A stretch of 41,477 bases of DNA from Betaproteobacteria bacterium (GCA_016192825.1 JACPTK010000020.1:1-41477), one strand, 5' to 3'; shown: positions 7,581 to 17,177, counted from the stretch's first letter. The notes: generated from the sequence alone by a model not told the origin. Numbers and translations: made by a program.

Positions 7581-9821
7581 TTGAGAAAGCATTTTCCACG
7601 CATCATCATCGGCATCGCCGTGGTCGCGATTTTCCTCGGCCACGCGGTGGAGCGCTACCGGCTTCCCCTGATCGACAACCTGGAGTCGATCATCTACGAC
7701 ATGCGGCTGCGGCTCACCATGCCGGGCGGCGTGGATCCGCGCATCGTTATTCTCGACATCGACGAGAAAAGCCTCGCGGAAAAGGAGAAAGGCGGGGAAG
7801 GCCGCTGGCCATGGGCGCGCGACCGCCTGGCGCTGCTGCTCGACAAACTGTTCGATCGCTACCAGATCGCCGTGCTCGGCTTCGACGTGGTGTTCGCGGA
7901 GCGCGACGAATCCTCCGGCATCCGCGTGCTCGAGCGGCTTGGCGCCGGGGAATTGCGCGACGTTCCCCAGTTCCAGTCCGTGCTCAAGCAGGTGAAGCCG
8001 CAGCTCGAGTACGACGATATCTTCGCGCGCAAGATGAAAGGCCGCCCGGTCGTGCTCGGTTACATATTCTCCAGCGACGAGCCGGGGCTGGCGCCGAAGA
8101 AGGGGACGTTGCCGCCGCCGATCTTCACCGCCGAATCGTTCGTTGGCAGGCCCATCCGGACCACCACCTGGCACGGCTATACCGCCAACCTCGACGTGCT
8201 GCAGAAGACCGCCATCAGCGCCGGGCATTTCAACTCGCATACCGATGACGATGGCATCGTGCGGCGCGTGCCGATGCTCGCCGAGTACAGCGGCGGCTAC
8301 TTCGAGCCGCTGTCGCTGGCGATGGTGCGCGTGCTGCTCGGCTCGCCGCCGGTCAAGACGATTTCCCCGGACGCGTCGCTCGCGCCCGAGGGGTATCCGG
8401 ATCTCGAGTGGCTGGAAGTCGGCTCGCTGCGGATTCCGGTGGACGACACCGCGAGCGCGCTGGTGTCCTACCGCGGGCGCAAGGGCAGCTTCAAGTACTA
8501 TTCCCTCGTTGACGTGATCAACGATCGCATCGAGCCCGCCGAGCTGAAGGGCAAGATCGTGCTCGTGGGCACGACCGCCCCCGGATTGCTCGACCTGCGG
8601 GCAACGCCCGTCGACTCGGTCTATCCCGGGGTCGAGGTGCACGCCAACATGATCGCGGGGATGCTCGACGGCAGCATCAAGCAGCGGCCGCCGTACGTGC
8701 TTGGCGCGGAGTTCACGCTGCTGCTGGTGACGGGGCTGCTGCTTGCCCTGTTACTGCCGCTGTTGAACCCGCTGCGCTCGACACTGGTGACGATACTGGT
8801 GCTGGTCTCGGCGCTCGTGGTCAACGTATTGGTGTTCCAGAACGGCCATCTGGTGCTGCCGATCGCATCGGGCGTGATCCTCATCCTGACGATGTTCACG
8901 TTCAACACGGCCTACGGCTTCTTCGTCGAGGCGCGCGGCATGCGCCAGATTACCGGCCTGTTCGGCCAGTACGTGCCGCCCGAGCTGGTGGAGAAGATGG
9001 CGGAGAATCCCCAGCAGTTCAACATGGCGCCGCGCGCCGAGGAGTTATCGGTGCTGTTTTCCGACGTGCGCGGATTCACGACCATTTCGGAAAGCCTCAC
9101 GCCCGAGGACCTGTCCGTTTACATCAACGATTACCTGACCACGATGAGCCTGGTGATCCGCGAGCGCCACCGCGGAACGCTCGACAAGTACATCGGCGAC
9201 GCGATCATGGCGTTCTGGGGTGCGCCGGTCGCGGACACCCGGCACGCGATGGATGCCGTGCTCGCGGCGCTGGACATGCAGAATGAGGCCAAGCTGCTCA
9301 ACGAGAAGTTCAAGGCCAAGGGCTGGCCCACCTTCAAGATCGGCATCGGCGTGAACTCGGGGGTGATGCGGGTCGGCGATATGGGCTCGAAAATCCGCAA
9401 GGCCTACACCGTGATGGGCGACGCCGTGAACCTGGGCTCGCGGCTCGAAGGCATCACAAAGCAGTATGGGGCTGATATTATTATCGGCGAGGGCACCAAG
9501 GCGCGCATCTCGGGGGTCGTTTGCCGGGAGGTCGACCGGGTGCGGGTGAAGGGCAAGGACGAGGCCGTCGCCATTTATCAGCCGCTGGGGCTGGAGGGGC
9601 AGGTCGACCCGGCCAAGCTGAACGAAATAGAGTTGTGGAATCAGTCGCTTAGGTATTACCGGGCACAACAATGGGACCAGGCCGAATTGCAGTTGCTGAA
9701 CCTCAAGAAGATTGCGCCGGACAACGGGCTTTATGATGCATTCATCGAACGGACCGCCTATCTGCGCGCGAACCCGCCGGGGGCCGGGTGGGACGGCGCG
9801 TGGAAATTTGAGACCAAGTAA
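7581..9821 (+). CDS. CHASE2-domain class III adenylate cyclase
   Basis: A 746-residue membrane cyclase: N-terminal membrane helix, periplasmic CHASE2 domain (about 25-360), two to three membrane helices (about 370-450), a class III cyclase domain (about 485-665) and a short helical tail. The start is a TTG preceded by AGGGGAT at suitable spacing; no better in-frame ATG is present. Metal ligands are D495 (FSDVRGF) and D540 (YIGDAIM); K536 and T610 are the adenine-selecting pair, N617 and R621 the transition-state residues. This points to cAMP rather than cGMP. The 172-base gap upstream suggests some independence from the FHA gene. The next gene overlaps its stop codon. Confidence 0.92.
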   Translation: MRKHFPRIIIGIAVVAIFLGHAVERYRLPLIDNLESIIYDMRLRLTMPGGVDPRIVILDIDEKSLAEKEKGGEGRWPWARDRLALLLDKLFDRYQIAVLGFDVVFAERDESSGIRVLERLGAGELRDVPQFQSVLKQVKPQLEYDDIFARKMKGRPVVLGYIFSSDEPGLAPKKGTLPPPIFTAESFVGRPIRTTTWHGYTANLDVLQKTAISAGHFNSHTDDDGIVRRVPMLAEYSGGYFEPLSLAMVRVLLGSPPVKTISPDASLAPEGYPDLEWLEVGSLRIPVDDTASALVSYRGRKGSFKYYSLVDVINDRIEPAELKGKIVLVGTTAPGLLDLRATPVDSVYPGVEVHANMIAGMLDGSIKQRPPYVLGAEFTLLLVTGLLLALLLPLLNPLRSTLVTILVLVSALVVNVLVFQNGHLVLPIASGVILILTMFTFNTAYGFFVEARGMRQITGLFGQYVPPELVEKMAENPQQFNMAPRAEELSVLFSDVRGFTTISESLTPEDLSVYINDYLTTMSLVIRERHRGTLDKYIGDAIMAFWGAPVADTRHAMDAVLAALDMQNEAKLLNEKFKAKGWPTFKIGIGVNSGVMRVGDMGSKIRKAYTVMGDAVNLGSRLEGITKQYGADIIIGEGTKARISGVVCREVDRVRVKGKDEAVAIYQPLGLEGQVDPAKLNEIELWNQSLRYYRAQQWDQAELQLLNLKKIAPDNGLYDAFIERTAYLRANPPGAGWDGAWKFETK

Positions 9822-10585
9822 TGAAACTGCGGGTGCTCGGCTGCAGCGGCGGCATCGGGGGCGATTTGCGGACCACCTCGATGCTGCTGGATCACGATAC
9901 GCTGATCGATGCCGGCACCGGGGTGGGCGACCTTTCGATCAACGAGCTGGCGCAGATCGACCACATCTTTCTCACGCACTCCCACATGGATCACGTGGCC
10001 TGCATCCCGTTCATCGTGGATACCGTGGGCTGGATGCGCGACCGGCCGCTCACGTTGCACGCGACCCGGGAAACGCTCGGTATCCTGAAGGAGCACCTCT
10101 TCAACTGGAAGCTGTGGCCGGACTTCACCCAGATACCCGACGCGAAGAATCCCGTGCTTCGCTACGAGGCGGTCGCGCTGGGAAGCGAGGTGGCGGTGAA
10201 CGGGCGCCGAATTACGCCGCTGCCCGCCAACCACGTGGTGCCGGCGGTGGGCTTCCGGCTCGATTCGGGCCGGGCGAGCCTGGTGTTCACCGGGGACACG
10301 ACCAGCAACGATGCGTTGTGGACGGTGGTGAACGGAATCCCGAACCTGAAGTACCTGATCATCGAGACCGCGCTCTCGGACCGCGAGCGCGAGCTCGCGC
10401 GCGTGTCACGGCACTTGTGCCCGAGCCTGCTGGCGGAGGAGCTCGCCAAGCTCAAGCTTTCGCCGGAAATTTACATCACGCATCTCAAGCCGCGCGAATC
10501 CGAGCTCATCATGCAGCAGATCGCCGTCCAGGTGAAGGAGCGCAGGCCGCGGATGCTGCAGAACAACCATGTATTCGAGTTTTGA
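9821..10585 (+). CDS. Metallo-beta-lactamase-fold hydrolase, putative cyclic-nucleotide phosphodiesterase
   Basis: A 254-residue protein with the HxHxDH metal motif (H53, H55, D57, H58 in THSHMDH). Further ligands are in PANHVV and VFTGDTTSND, and the C-terminal ITHLKPRE has the last His. The N-terminal LGCSGGIGG...TTSMLLD followed by LIDAGTG resembles class II 3',5'-cAMP phosphodiesterases. The ATG overlaps the cyclase stop by one base (TAATG), so the two are probably translationally coupled. That arrangement, cAMP synthesis next to a likely cAMP hydrolase, is the main support for function. Other MBL-fold hydrolases remain possible. Confidence 0.8.
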   Translation: MKLRVLGCSGGIGGDLRTTSMLLDHDTLIDAGTGVGDLSINELAQIDHIFLTHSHMDHVACIPFIVDTVGWMRDRPLTLHATRETLGILKEHLFNWKLWPDFTQIPDAKNPVLRYEAVALGSEVAVNGRRITPLPANHVVPAVGFRLDSGRASLVFTGDTTSNDALWTVVNGIPNLKYLIIETALSDRERELARVSRHLCPSLLAEELAKLKLSPEIYITHLKPRESELIMQQIAVQVKERRPRMLQNNHVFEF

Positions 10586-10673
10586 TCGGGGCGCGCAGTC
10601 CGCAACGCGGCGTGGAACGGGCGTTGCGGGGCGCTGTCATGGGTAACATGGAAACGCACAGGGCGAGGTCGCT

Positions 10674-13055
10674 ATGAGCACCGTACTCCAGAGCAAGCCG
10701 GTCAGCCAGGAAAACCTGGCCGAGAAGCTGAATTTCCAACAGAAACTGCAGGCGGTCACGAACAAGATCCATGCGACCAAGAACATCGACGAAATCATAC
10801 TCGAGCTGTCGCAGGATCTGTGCAACCTGTTCAACGCCGACCGCCTGACGATCTACCTCACGAGCGAGGACAGGGGCTCGATTATCTCCAAGGTGAAGAC
10901 CGGGCTCAATTCGTTCAAGGACATCAAGCTTCCGATCAACGAGCAGTCGGTCGCCGGCTTCGTCGCGTCGAGCAAGCGCGTGGTCAACCTCCGCGACGTC
11001 TACGACGACGGAGAGCTGAAATCCTACAGCCCGCAGCTCAACTTCCTCAAGGCGGTGGATGCCAAGACCGGTTACCGCACCAAGCAGATGCTGGTTTCGC
11101 CGGTGCTGGAAGCCAAGACCCGGGAGCTGATCGGCGTGGTGCAGATCATCAACTCCAAGATCGGCCAGCCGTTCATCCCGATCATGGAGGAAGGCGTGGT
11201 GCAGCTGTGCGAGACCCTTGCGATCGCGTTCCGCCAGCGCCAGGGCCCGATGATGCAGGTGCGCACCAAGTACGACGGGCTGGTGACCAACGCCGTGATC
11301 TCGGCGGAGGAGCTGGAACTCGCCCAGCGCTCGGCGCGGCGCAAGAACCTCGACCTCGAGACCGTGCTGATCGACGAATTCAAGGTCACCGTGCAGGCGC
11401 TGGGAGACGCCCTGTCGGCGTATTTCGGCGTGACCTACGAGCCGTTCAAGCAGGACCGCATCAAGCCGCCCGACCTGCTGAAGAACATGAGCCGCGAATT
11501 CTGCATGACCAACCAGTGGATCCCGATCGAGGACGCCAAGGAGGGCCTGCTCGTGCTGGCCATCGACCCCGAGAAGACCAAGGCGTCGAAGATGGTCAAC
11601 AACGTCTACCCCAAGAGCAAGATCGTCTACAAAGTCGCGACCAACCGCGAGTTCGCCTCGACGCTCGACCAGATGTTCGGTGGCGGCGGCACGGGCGCTC
11701 TGGCGGATACCGGGGACATCGGCGATATTCTCGGCACGCTCGACGACGAGGCGGAAACGGTCATCGAAGGCTCCGAGGACGTGGCCTCCGCGGCGAACGA
11801 CAACGAGCTGGTGAAGCTCGTCAACAAGATCATCATCGACGCCTACCAGCAGGGCGCCTCGGACATCCACATCGAGCCCTATCCGGGCAAGGCCAAGACC
11901 GAGATCCGCTTCCGCAAGGACGGCGAGCTGCAGCCGTACATCCAGGTGCCGGCGAGCTACCGCAACTCGCTTGCGGCGCGGCTCAAGATCATGTGCGACC
12001 TCGACATCTCCGAGCGCCGCAAGCCGCAGGACGGCAAGATCAAGTTCAAGAAGTTCGGCCCGCTCGATATCGAGCTGCGGGTCGCGACCATTCCGACGCA
12101 GGGCGGCGTGGAAGACATCGTGATGCGGATACTCGCCGCCGGCGAGCCGCTTCCGCTCGACAAGATGGGATTTTCCAAGCGCAACCTGATGCTGTGCAAG
12201 CAGGAGGTCGACAAGCCCTATGGCCTGTTCTTCGTGTGCGGGCCGACCGGCTCGGGCAAGACCACCACGCTGCACTCGGTGCTGGGCTACCTCAACACGC
12301 CGGACATGAAAATCTGGACGGCGGAGGACCCGGTCGAAATCACGCAGAAGGGCCTGCGCCAGGTGCAGATGAATCCGAAGGCGGGGCTCACCTTCGCGAT
12401 CGCCATGAAGGCCTTCCTGCGGGCCGACCCGGACGTGATCATGGTGGGGGAAATGCGGGACAAAGAGACCGTCGGTACCGGCATCGAGGCGTCGCTCACC
12501 GGGCACCTGGTGTTTGCGACGCTGCACACCAACAGCGCGCCGGAATCCATCATCCGCCTGCTCGACATGGGGATGGACCCGTTCAATTTCGCCGACGCGC
12601 TGCTGGGCATCCTCGCGCAGCGGCTGGCGAGGCGGCTGTGCAAGTGCAAGGAACCGCACGTCGCGACCGCCGAGGAGATCCAGGCGCTGATGGACGAATA
12701 CTCCCTCGAGCTGCAGAACACGGTGACCTGGAAAAAGGATCCCAAGGCGGCGCGCGACAAGCTGCTCGAGGACTGGGTGAAGGACTTCGGCAACGAGAAA
12801 GGCGAGCTGATACTGCATACCACGAAGGGCTGCGACGTGTGCGGCAAGACCGGCTACAAGGGCCGGCTGGGGCTGCATGAGCTCCTGATCGGGACCGACC
12901 GCATCAAGAAAAACATCCAGGAGCACGCGCGCGTGGCCGAGATGGTCGCAACGGCCCTCGAGGACGGCATGCGCACGCTCAAGCAGGACGGCATCGAAAA
13001 GGTATTGCAGGGGATCACGGACATCCAGCAAGTGCGCGCGGTGTGCATCAAGTAG
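10674..13055 (+). CDS. GAF-domain PilB/GspE-type secretion ATPase
   Basis: A 793-residue hexameric ATPase of the type II secretion/type IV pilus class carrying an extra N-terminal GAF domain (about 20-180). Next come an N-terminal GspE/MshE-like region (about 195-330), a variable acidic linker (about 335-375) and the ATPase core. Seen are Walker A GPTGSGKTTTLHSVL (about 523-537), the Asp box, Walker B DPDVIMVGEMRD and the zinc tetracysteine set (CKCKEPH and CDVCGKTGYKGR). Ordinary PilB is about 570 residues with no GAF domain, so a small ligand or protein partner may gate it (inference). No pilus assembly partners (PilC, PilM-Q) are next to it. The ATG follows GGGCGAGG. Confidence 0.92.
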   Translation: MSTVLQSKPVSQENLAEKLNFQQKLQAVTNKIHATKNIDEIILELSQDLCNLFNADRLTIYLTSEDRGSIISKVKTGLNSFKDIKLPINEQSVAGFVASSKRVVNLRDVYDDGELKSYSPQLNFLKAVDAKTGYRTKQMLVSPVLEAKTRELIGVVQIINSKIGQPFIPIMEEGVVQLCETLAIAFRQRQGPMMQVRTKYDGLVTNAVISAEELELAQRSARRKNLDLETVLIDEFKVTVQALGDALSAYFGVTYEPFKQDRIKPPDLLKNMSREFCMTNQWIPIEDAKEGLLVLAIDPEKTKASKMVNNVYPKSKIVYKVATNREFASTLDQMFGGGGTGALADTGDIGDILGTLDDEAETVIEGSEDVASAANDNELVKLVNKIIIDAYQQGASDIHIEPYPGKAKTEIRFRKDGELQPYIQVPASYRNSLAARLKIMCDLDISERRKPQDGKIKFKKFGPLDIELRVATIPTQGGVEDIVMRILAAGEPLPLDKMGFSKRNLMLCKQEVDKPYGLFFVCGPTGSGKTTTLHSVLGYLNTPDMKIWTAEDPVEITQKGLRQVQMNPKAGLTFAIAMKAFLRADPDVIMVGEMRDKETVGTGIEASLTGHLVFATLHTNSAPESIIRLLDMGMDPFNFADALLGILAQRLARRLCKCKEPHVATAEEIQALMDEYSLELQNTVTWKKDPKAARDKLLEDWVKDFGNEKGELILHTTKGCDVCGKTGYKGRLGLHELLIGTDRIKKNIQEHARVAEMVATALEDGMRTLKQDGIEKVLQGITDIQQVRAVCIK

Positions 13056-13063
13056 CGCATGGC

Positions 13064-14713
13064 ATGAACGACCTCGGCCGGGCGGGCGGCGGGAAAGACC
13101 TGCTCAAGCGCCTCGAGCAGCTCAACCGCATCGGTATTGCCCTTTCCCAGGAAAAGGACATTACCAAGCTGCTCGAGGCGATCCTGATCGCGGCGCAGGA
13201 AATCACGCGCGCCGACGGCGGCACCCTCTACCGGATGACCGAGGAGAGGACGCTCAAGTTCGAGATCATGCGCAACGGCACCCTCGGCATCGCGATGGGC
13301 GGCACGAGCGGCGTAGAAATCCCGTTCTACCCGATCCACCTCTACGACAAGGAGGGCCGCCCGAACCTATCGATGGTCGCCGCATACGCGGTGCATCACG
13401 ACCAGTCGATCAACATCGCAGACGCGTATACCGAAGAGGGCTTCGACTTCACCGGCACCAAGAGCTTCGACAAGAAGACCGGCTACCGTTCCCGGTCGTT
13501 TCTCACCGTGCCGATGAAGAACCACGAGGGGGAGATCATCGGCGTGCTGCAGCTCATCAATACCAAGGACCCGGTGACCGGCGAAGTCGTCGTGTTCTCC
13601 GACGCCGACCAGCATCTCGCCGAGTCGCTCGCGTCGCAGGCGGCGATCGCGCTCACCAACCGCCTGCTGATCAACCACCTGGAAAACCTGTTCGAATCGT
13701 TCATCAATCTCATCAACGCCGCGATCGACGACAAGTCGCCCTATACCGGCGGCCACTGCCAGCGCGTGCCGGCGCTCACCATGATGCTGGCGGAGGCGGT
13801 CAACGGCTGCAAGGTCGGTCCGCTCAGGAATTTCTCCATGACCGAGCGCGACCGCTACGAGCTGAAGATCGCGGGGCTGCTGCACGACTGCGGCAAGGTC
13901 ACGACCCCCGTGCACGTGGTGGACAAGGCGACCAAGCTGCAGACCATCTTCGACCGCATCGCCCTGGTCGACACCCGCTTCGAGATCGTGAAGCGGGACG
14001 CCGAGATCGCGGCCCTGCGGGGACGGCTGAAGGAGCTGGACAGGGGGGGCGCCGGCGGCGCGCTCCGCGCCCAGCTTGAGTCGCAGCTCGAGCCGATCGA
14101 GAACGACCGCGATTTCCTGCGGCGCGTCAACGTCGGCGGCGAAGCGATGAAGGACGATGATGTGGCCAAAGTGCAGGAGATCGCAAAACGCTACCGCTGG
14201 CACAACCCGGATGGCGAGGGGGTGGATTTCCTCAGCGGCGACGAAATCCGCAACCTCACCATCCGCTACGGCACGCTGACCCCGGAGGAGCGGAGCATCA
14301 TCAACCACCACATCGAGGTCACGATCCAGATGCTGGAAGCGCTGCCGTGGCCCAAGCACCTGAAGAACGTGCCCGAGTACGCGGGCGGCCATCACGAGCG
14401 CATGGACGGCAAGGGCTACCCCCGCGGGCTCACGCGCGAGCAGATGTCGATCCAGGCGCGCTGCATGGGGATTGCCGACATCTTCGAGGCGCTGACCGCG
14501 AAGGACCGCCCCTACAAGAAAGGCAAGACGCTTACCGAATCGCTCACCATACTCGGCCGGTTCAAGCTGAACGGGCACATCGACCCCGACCTGTTCGATG
14601 TCTTCATGTGGGAAAGGGTGTACGAGAAGTACGCAAGGCAGTTCCTCGATCCCGACCAGATCGACGAAGTGGACGTTACCCGGATTCCCGGCTACGTCCC
14701 CCCGCCGCACTAG
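13064..14713 (+). CDS. GAF-HD-GYP protein, probable c-di-GMP phosphodiesterase
   Basis: A 549-residue soluble protein. The ATG at 13064, 8 bases after the ATPase stop, is preferred over a GTG at 13043 inside that gene. GAF domain at about 15-205, then an HD-GYP domain (about 215-540) with H274-D275 in LLHDCGK, a further metal-site cluster HHIEVT, then HHERMDGKGYPRGL with G451-Y452-P453. The complete signature predicts hydrolysis of cyclic di-GMP. A charged insertion of about 60 residues follows the HD motif. Its GAF domain resembles that of the upstream ATPase (both contain a KTGYR motif), suggesting a shared ligand or duplication. Confidence 0.92.
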   Translation: MNDLGRAGGGKDLLKRLEQLNRIGIALSQEKDITKLLEAILIAAQEITRADGGTLYRMTEERTLKFEIMRNGTLGIAMGGTSGVEIPFYPIHLYDKEGRPNLSMVAAYAVHHDQSINIADAYTEEGFDFTGTKSFDKKTGYRSRSFLTVPMKNHEGEIIGVLQLINTKDPVTGEVVVFSDADQHLAESLASQAAIALTNRLLINHLENLFESFINLINAAIDDKSPYTGGHCQRVPALTMMLAEAVNGCKVGPLRNFSMTERDRYELKIAGLLHDCGKVTTPVHVVDKATKLQTIFDRIALVDTRFEIVKRDAEIAALRGRLKELDRGGAGGALRAQLESQLEPIENDRDFLRRVNVGGEAMKDDDVAKVQEIAKRYRWHNPDGEGVDFLSGDEIRNLTIRYGTLTPEERSIINHHIEVTIQMLEALPWPKHLKNVPEYAGGHHERMDGKGYPRGLTREQMSIQARCMGIADIFEALTAKDRPYKKGKTLTESLTILGRFKLNGHIDPDLFDVFMWERVYEKYARQFLDPDQIDEVDVTRIPGYVPPPH

Positions 14714-14724
14714 GGACGGAGGCC

Positions 14725-14936
14725 CTAGGAGTTTGTCGGACTTAGCGCCGACAAACTCCTAAATGCAAAACCGCCTGCGCGAAAACGAAAGAAAAAGGCA
14801 GTGAAAACCTTGTGTTCAGCCAGCTCGCGTGCCCGTTGGAGGCCAAGAAGGGTTGTTATCCCGTATTTCATTCGAGATTCGCAGGCGGTTTTGCTGTGAG
14901 CAGCCTGTCGGAATGCCAAGTCCGACAGGCTGCTAG
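14725..14936. repeat. Composite palindromic element, core type I
   Basis: Bounded by CTAG on both sides (14725-14728 and 14933-14936). Left outer hairpin 14726-14761 (TAGGAGTTTGTCGGACTT...AACTCCTA). Inner inverted repeat at 14763-14778 and 14880-14895 (GCAAAACCGCCTGCG / CGCAGGCGGTTTTGC). Right outer hairpin 14899-14934 (AGCAGCCTGTCGGA...TCCGACAGGCTGCT). The core of about 100 bases has no long open frame and is AT-richer than its surroundings. A second copy in opposite orientation is at 23287-23496. The HD-GYP stop (TAG 14711-14713) lies just outside, in a small CTAGGG...CCCTAG hairpin. Confidence 0.9.
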
Positions 14937-14966
14937 TGCGTTCCCGGCACGGCGCGGCGCCTGCCC

Positions 14967-15323
14967 TTACGCGCCCGCCGCCGGTTGGCGCTTTGCGCCA
15001 GCCGGCTCCTTGCGCGCGATGTAGACGATGAGCCGCTGGGTCACGTCCTCGACGAACGGCTTGTCGTAGCCGAGCTCCTGGAGCTCCCACCGGAACGTGT
15101 TGCCGAGACGGGCCTTCTTGTATACGCCGAGCCCGTGCTGATTCTTGAAGCCGATCGCCTTGTTGAAAATCGCCTCCAGCGTGCTGACCAGCCTCTTCTG
15201 GGAGATTTTCCTCTGGCTGTCGGCTCCGCGCGACGGGGGCGGGCAACGCTCCGCGAGCTCCCGCGCCAGGGCCGTCGCGAATTCGTCGACCTGCTTTCCC
15301 GAAACCGAGCCGAAGATTCCCAT
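14967..15323 (-). CDS. Conserved-looking small basic protein, function unknown
   Basis: A 118-residue cytoplasmic protein beginning MGIFGSVSGKQVDEFA. It has no signal peptide or membrane helix. The central part has helices with many basic residues (RKISQKRLVSTLEAIFNKA) and FRWELQELGYDKPFVEDVT, and the end is Ala/Pro/Lys-rich. I do not recognise a family. It is the only minus-strand gene between 3 and 25 kb and is divergent from the TPR gene at 15420, with about 96 bases between the starts. Codon use looks like its neighbours, which supports a real gene. Confidence 0.65.
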   Translation of the reverse strand: MGIFGSVSGKQVDEFATALARELAERCPPPSRGADSQRKISQKRLVSTLEAIFNKAIGFKNQHGLGVYKKARLGNTFRWELQELGYDKPFVEDVTQRLIVYIARKEPAGAKRQPAAGA

Positions 15324-15419
15324 CGATGTGATTCACCAGAACCGACCATGGCATTATCGTGCGTCCTGTCCGGACGGTCAATATAACGGATGCCTGCGAA
15401 CGGATCCCGCTAACCCGTG

Positions 15420-17177
15420 ATGTTGGGCAATCTCCTCAAGTCCCTGCTGGCGCAACCCCTCAGAAGCCGGCGCGTAAAGCGCGCGCAATCGCTTCTTGAA
15501 ACGGGCTTGTCGCAACAGCAATCCGGGGACCGCGAGAACGCCCGCCACAGCTTCGAGCAGTCGCTCGCGCTTGACCCGGACAACGGGAACGCCCATTTCT
15601 GGCTCGGGATCCTGCTCGCCGGGGACAAGCAGTCCTATGCCGCGGCGATCCAGCACCTGGAGCGCGCGCTGACCCTGGATCCGGACATCGAAGGCGGCTG
15701 GATCAATCTCGGCAGCGTCTATTACTTCCAGCGCGATTTCATCAAGGCCGGCGCGAGCTTTCGCGCCGCGCTCGACGCCGCGCCCGATTCGGTGCTGGCG
15801 CATGCCTATCTCGGGATTGCGCTCAAGGAGACCGGCAGTTACGACGAGGCGCTGGTCCATCTGCGGCGCGCTTACGAGCTGGCGCCGGAAGGCGAAGGGA
15901 CGCTGCGCAACCTGGTGGTGACGCTGATCGAGTCCGACCGCTGCGACGAGGCGCTGTCGGTCGCCGCCGGGGCCGTCGAGCGCAATCCGTCCCGCTATGA
16001 AGCGCACCTGTTTCACGGCCTGGCCCACCAGAAGCTACACGACCCGCTGCGGGCGCTTGCCTGCTACGACACGGCCGCGGCCCTTCGGCCGGACGATGCC
16101 GAGCTTCATGACAATCGCGGCACTACCTTTCTCGAGCTCGGAAGGCTGCCGGAGGCGATCGAATGCTACGAGCGCGCGCTCGCGCTGCGGCCCGATTATT
16201 CGCTGCCGGCGTTTCATCGCGCCCTGACGCGGCTGCTCCTCGGGGACTACCAGCGCGGCTGGGACGATTACGAATTGCGCCGGCTCGACCAGGACTACCC
16301 GCCGCGGCCGGGCGCGTTTCCGCGCTGGGACGGCGCCCCGCTCGCCGGGCGCGCGATCCTGGTCTACAGCGAGCAGGGCCTGGGCGACGAAATCATGTTC
16401 GCCTCGATCCTTCCCGAGGTCATCGCCGCGGCCGGGCACTGCTTCATCGAATGCGAGCCGCGCCTGGAGGGGATCTTCCGCCGTTCCTTTCCGGCCGCGA
16501 CCGTGTACGCTGCGGCGCCGGATCGCGGCCTCCCGGGCGAGATTGCCGCGCGCGAGATCGACGTCGAGATCGCGGCCGGCAGCCTGCCGTGCTTTCTGCG
16601 GCGGAGCCTGAACGCTTTCCCCCGCCATGATGGTTACCTCAAGGCCGACCCGCAGCGCGTCGCTTACTGGCGCGCGCGGCTGGCACAGCTGGGGCCCGGC
16701 TTGAAGGTCGGGATTTCGTGGACCGGCGGCGTGCGCAAGACCAGGCGCGCCCTGCGCTCGATCCCCCTTGAGCAGTGGCTGCCCATACTGCAAACGCCCG
16801 GGGCGGGCTTCGTCAGCCTGCAATACACCGCCGATGCCGGCGCCGCGGTTGCCGCGTTCCAGGAGCAGCAAGGCGTGCGGATCGAGCATTGGGCTGAAGC
16901 CGTCGACGACTACGACGAGACCGCAGCGCTGGTGTGCGCGCTCGATCTCGTGGTCAGCGTGTGCACCGCGGTGATCCACCTGGGCGGCGCGCTCGGACGT
17001 CCGGTCTGGGTGATGGCGCCCCGCGGCCCCGAATGGCGCTACGGGTTCGCGGGCGATACAATGCCCTGGTATCCGTCGGTGAAGGTCTTCAGACAACCCG
17101 CGTTCGGCGAGTGGCACCCGGTGATTTCGTCCGTCGCCGCCGAACTACGGCGCCTGGCCGGCGCATCCGGCAGCTGA
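15420..17177 (+). CDS. TPR-repeat glycosyltransferase-like protein
   Basis: A 585-residue protein: about eight TPR units (residues about 20-265) followed by a GT-B/GT9-like domain (about 300-580). The latter carries VYSEQGLGDEIMFASILP, a segment common in TPR-linked glycosyltransferase-like proteins, then WTGGVRKTRRALRSI and the closing VHLGGALG/VWVMAP-type region seen as VIHLGGALGRPVWVM. Such proteins often modify surface proteins or pilins with sugars, but the substrate here is unknown. The ATG at 15420 directly follows a GTG; no strong ribosome site is visible. It lies about 3.3 kb upstream of pilA, so pilin or surface glycosylation is a reasonable guess. Confidence 0.8.
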   Translation: MLGNLLKSLLAQPLRSRRVKRAQSLLETGLSQQQSGDRENARHSFEQSLALDPDNGNAHFWLGILLAGDKQSYAAAIQHLERALTLDPDIEGGWINLGSVYYFQRDFIKAGASFRAALDAAPDSVLAHAYLGIALKETGSYDEALVHLRRAYELAPEGEGTLRNLVVTLIESDRCDEALSVAAGAVERNPSRYEAHLFHGLAHQKLHDPLRALACYDTAAALRPDDAELHDNRGTTFLELGRLPEAIECYERALALRPDYSLPAFHRALTRLLLGDYQRGWDDYELRRLDQDYPPRPGAFPRWDGAPLAGRAILVYSEQGLGDEIMFASILPEVIAAAGHCFIECEPRLEGIFRRSFPAATVYAAAPDRGLPGEIAAREIDVEIAAGSLPCFLRRSLNAFPRHDGYLKADPQRVAYWRARLAQLGPGLKVGISWTGGVRKTRRALRSIPLEQWLPILQTPGAGFVSLQYTADAGAAVAAFQEQQGVRIEHWAEAVDDYDETAALVCALDLVVSVCTAVIHLGGALGRPVWVMAPRGPEWRYGFAGDTMPWYPSVKVFRQPAFGEWHPVISSVAAELRRLAGASGS

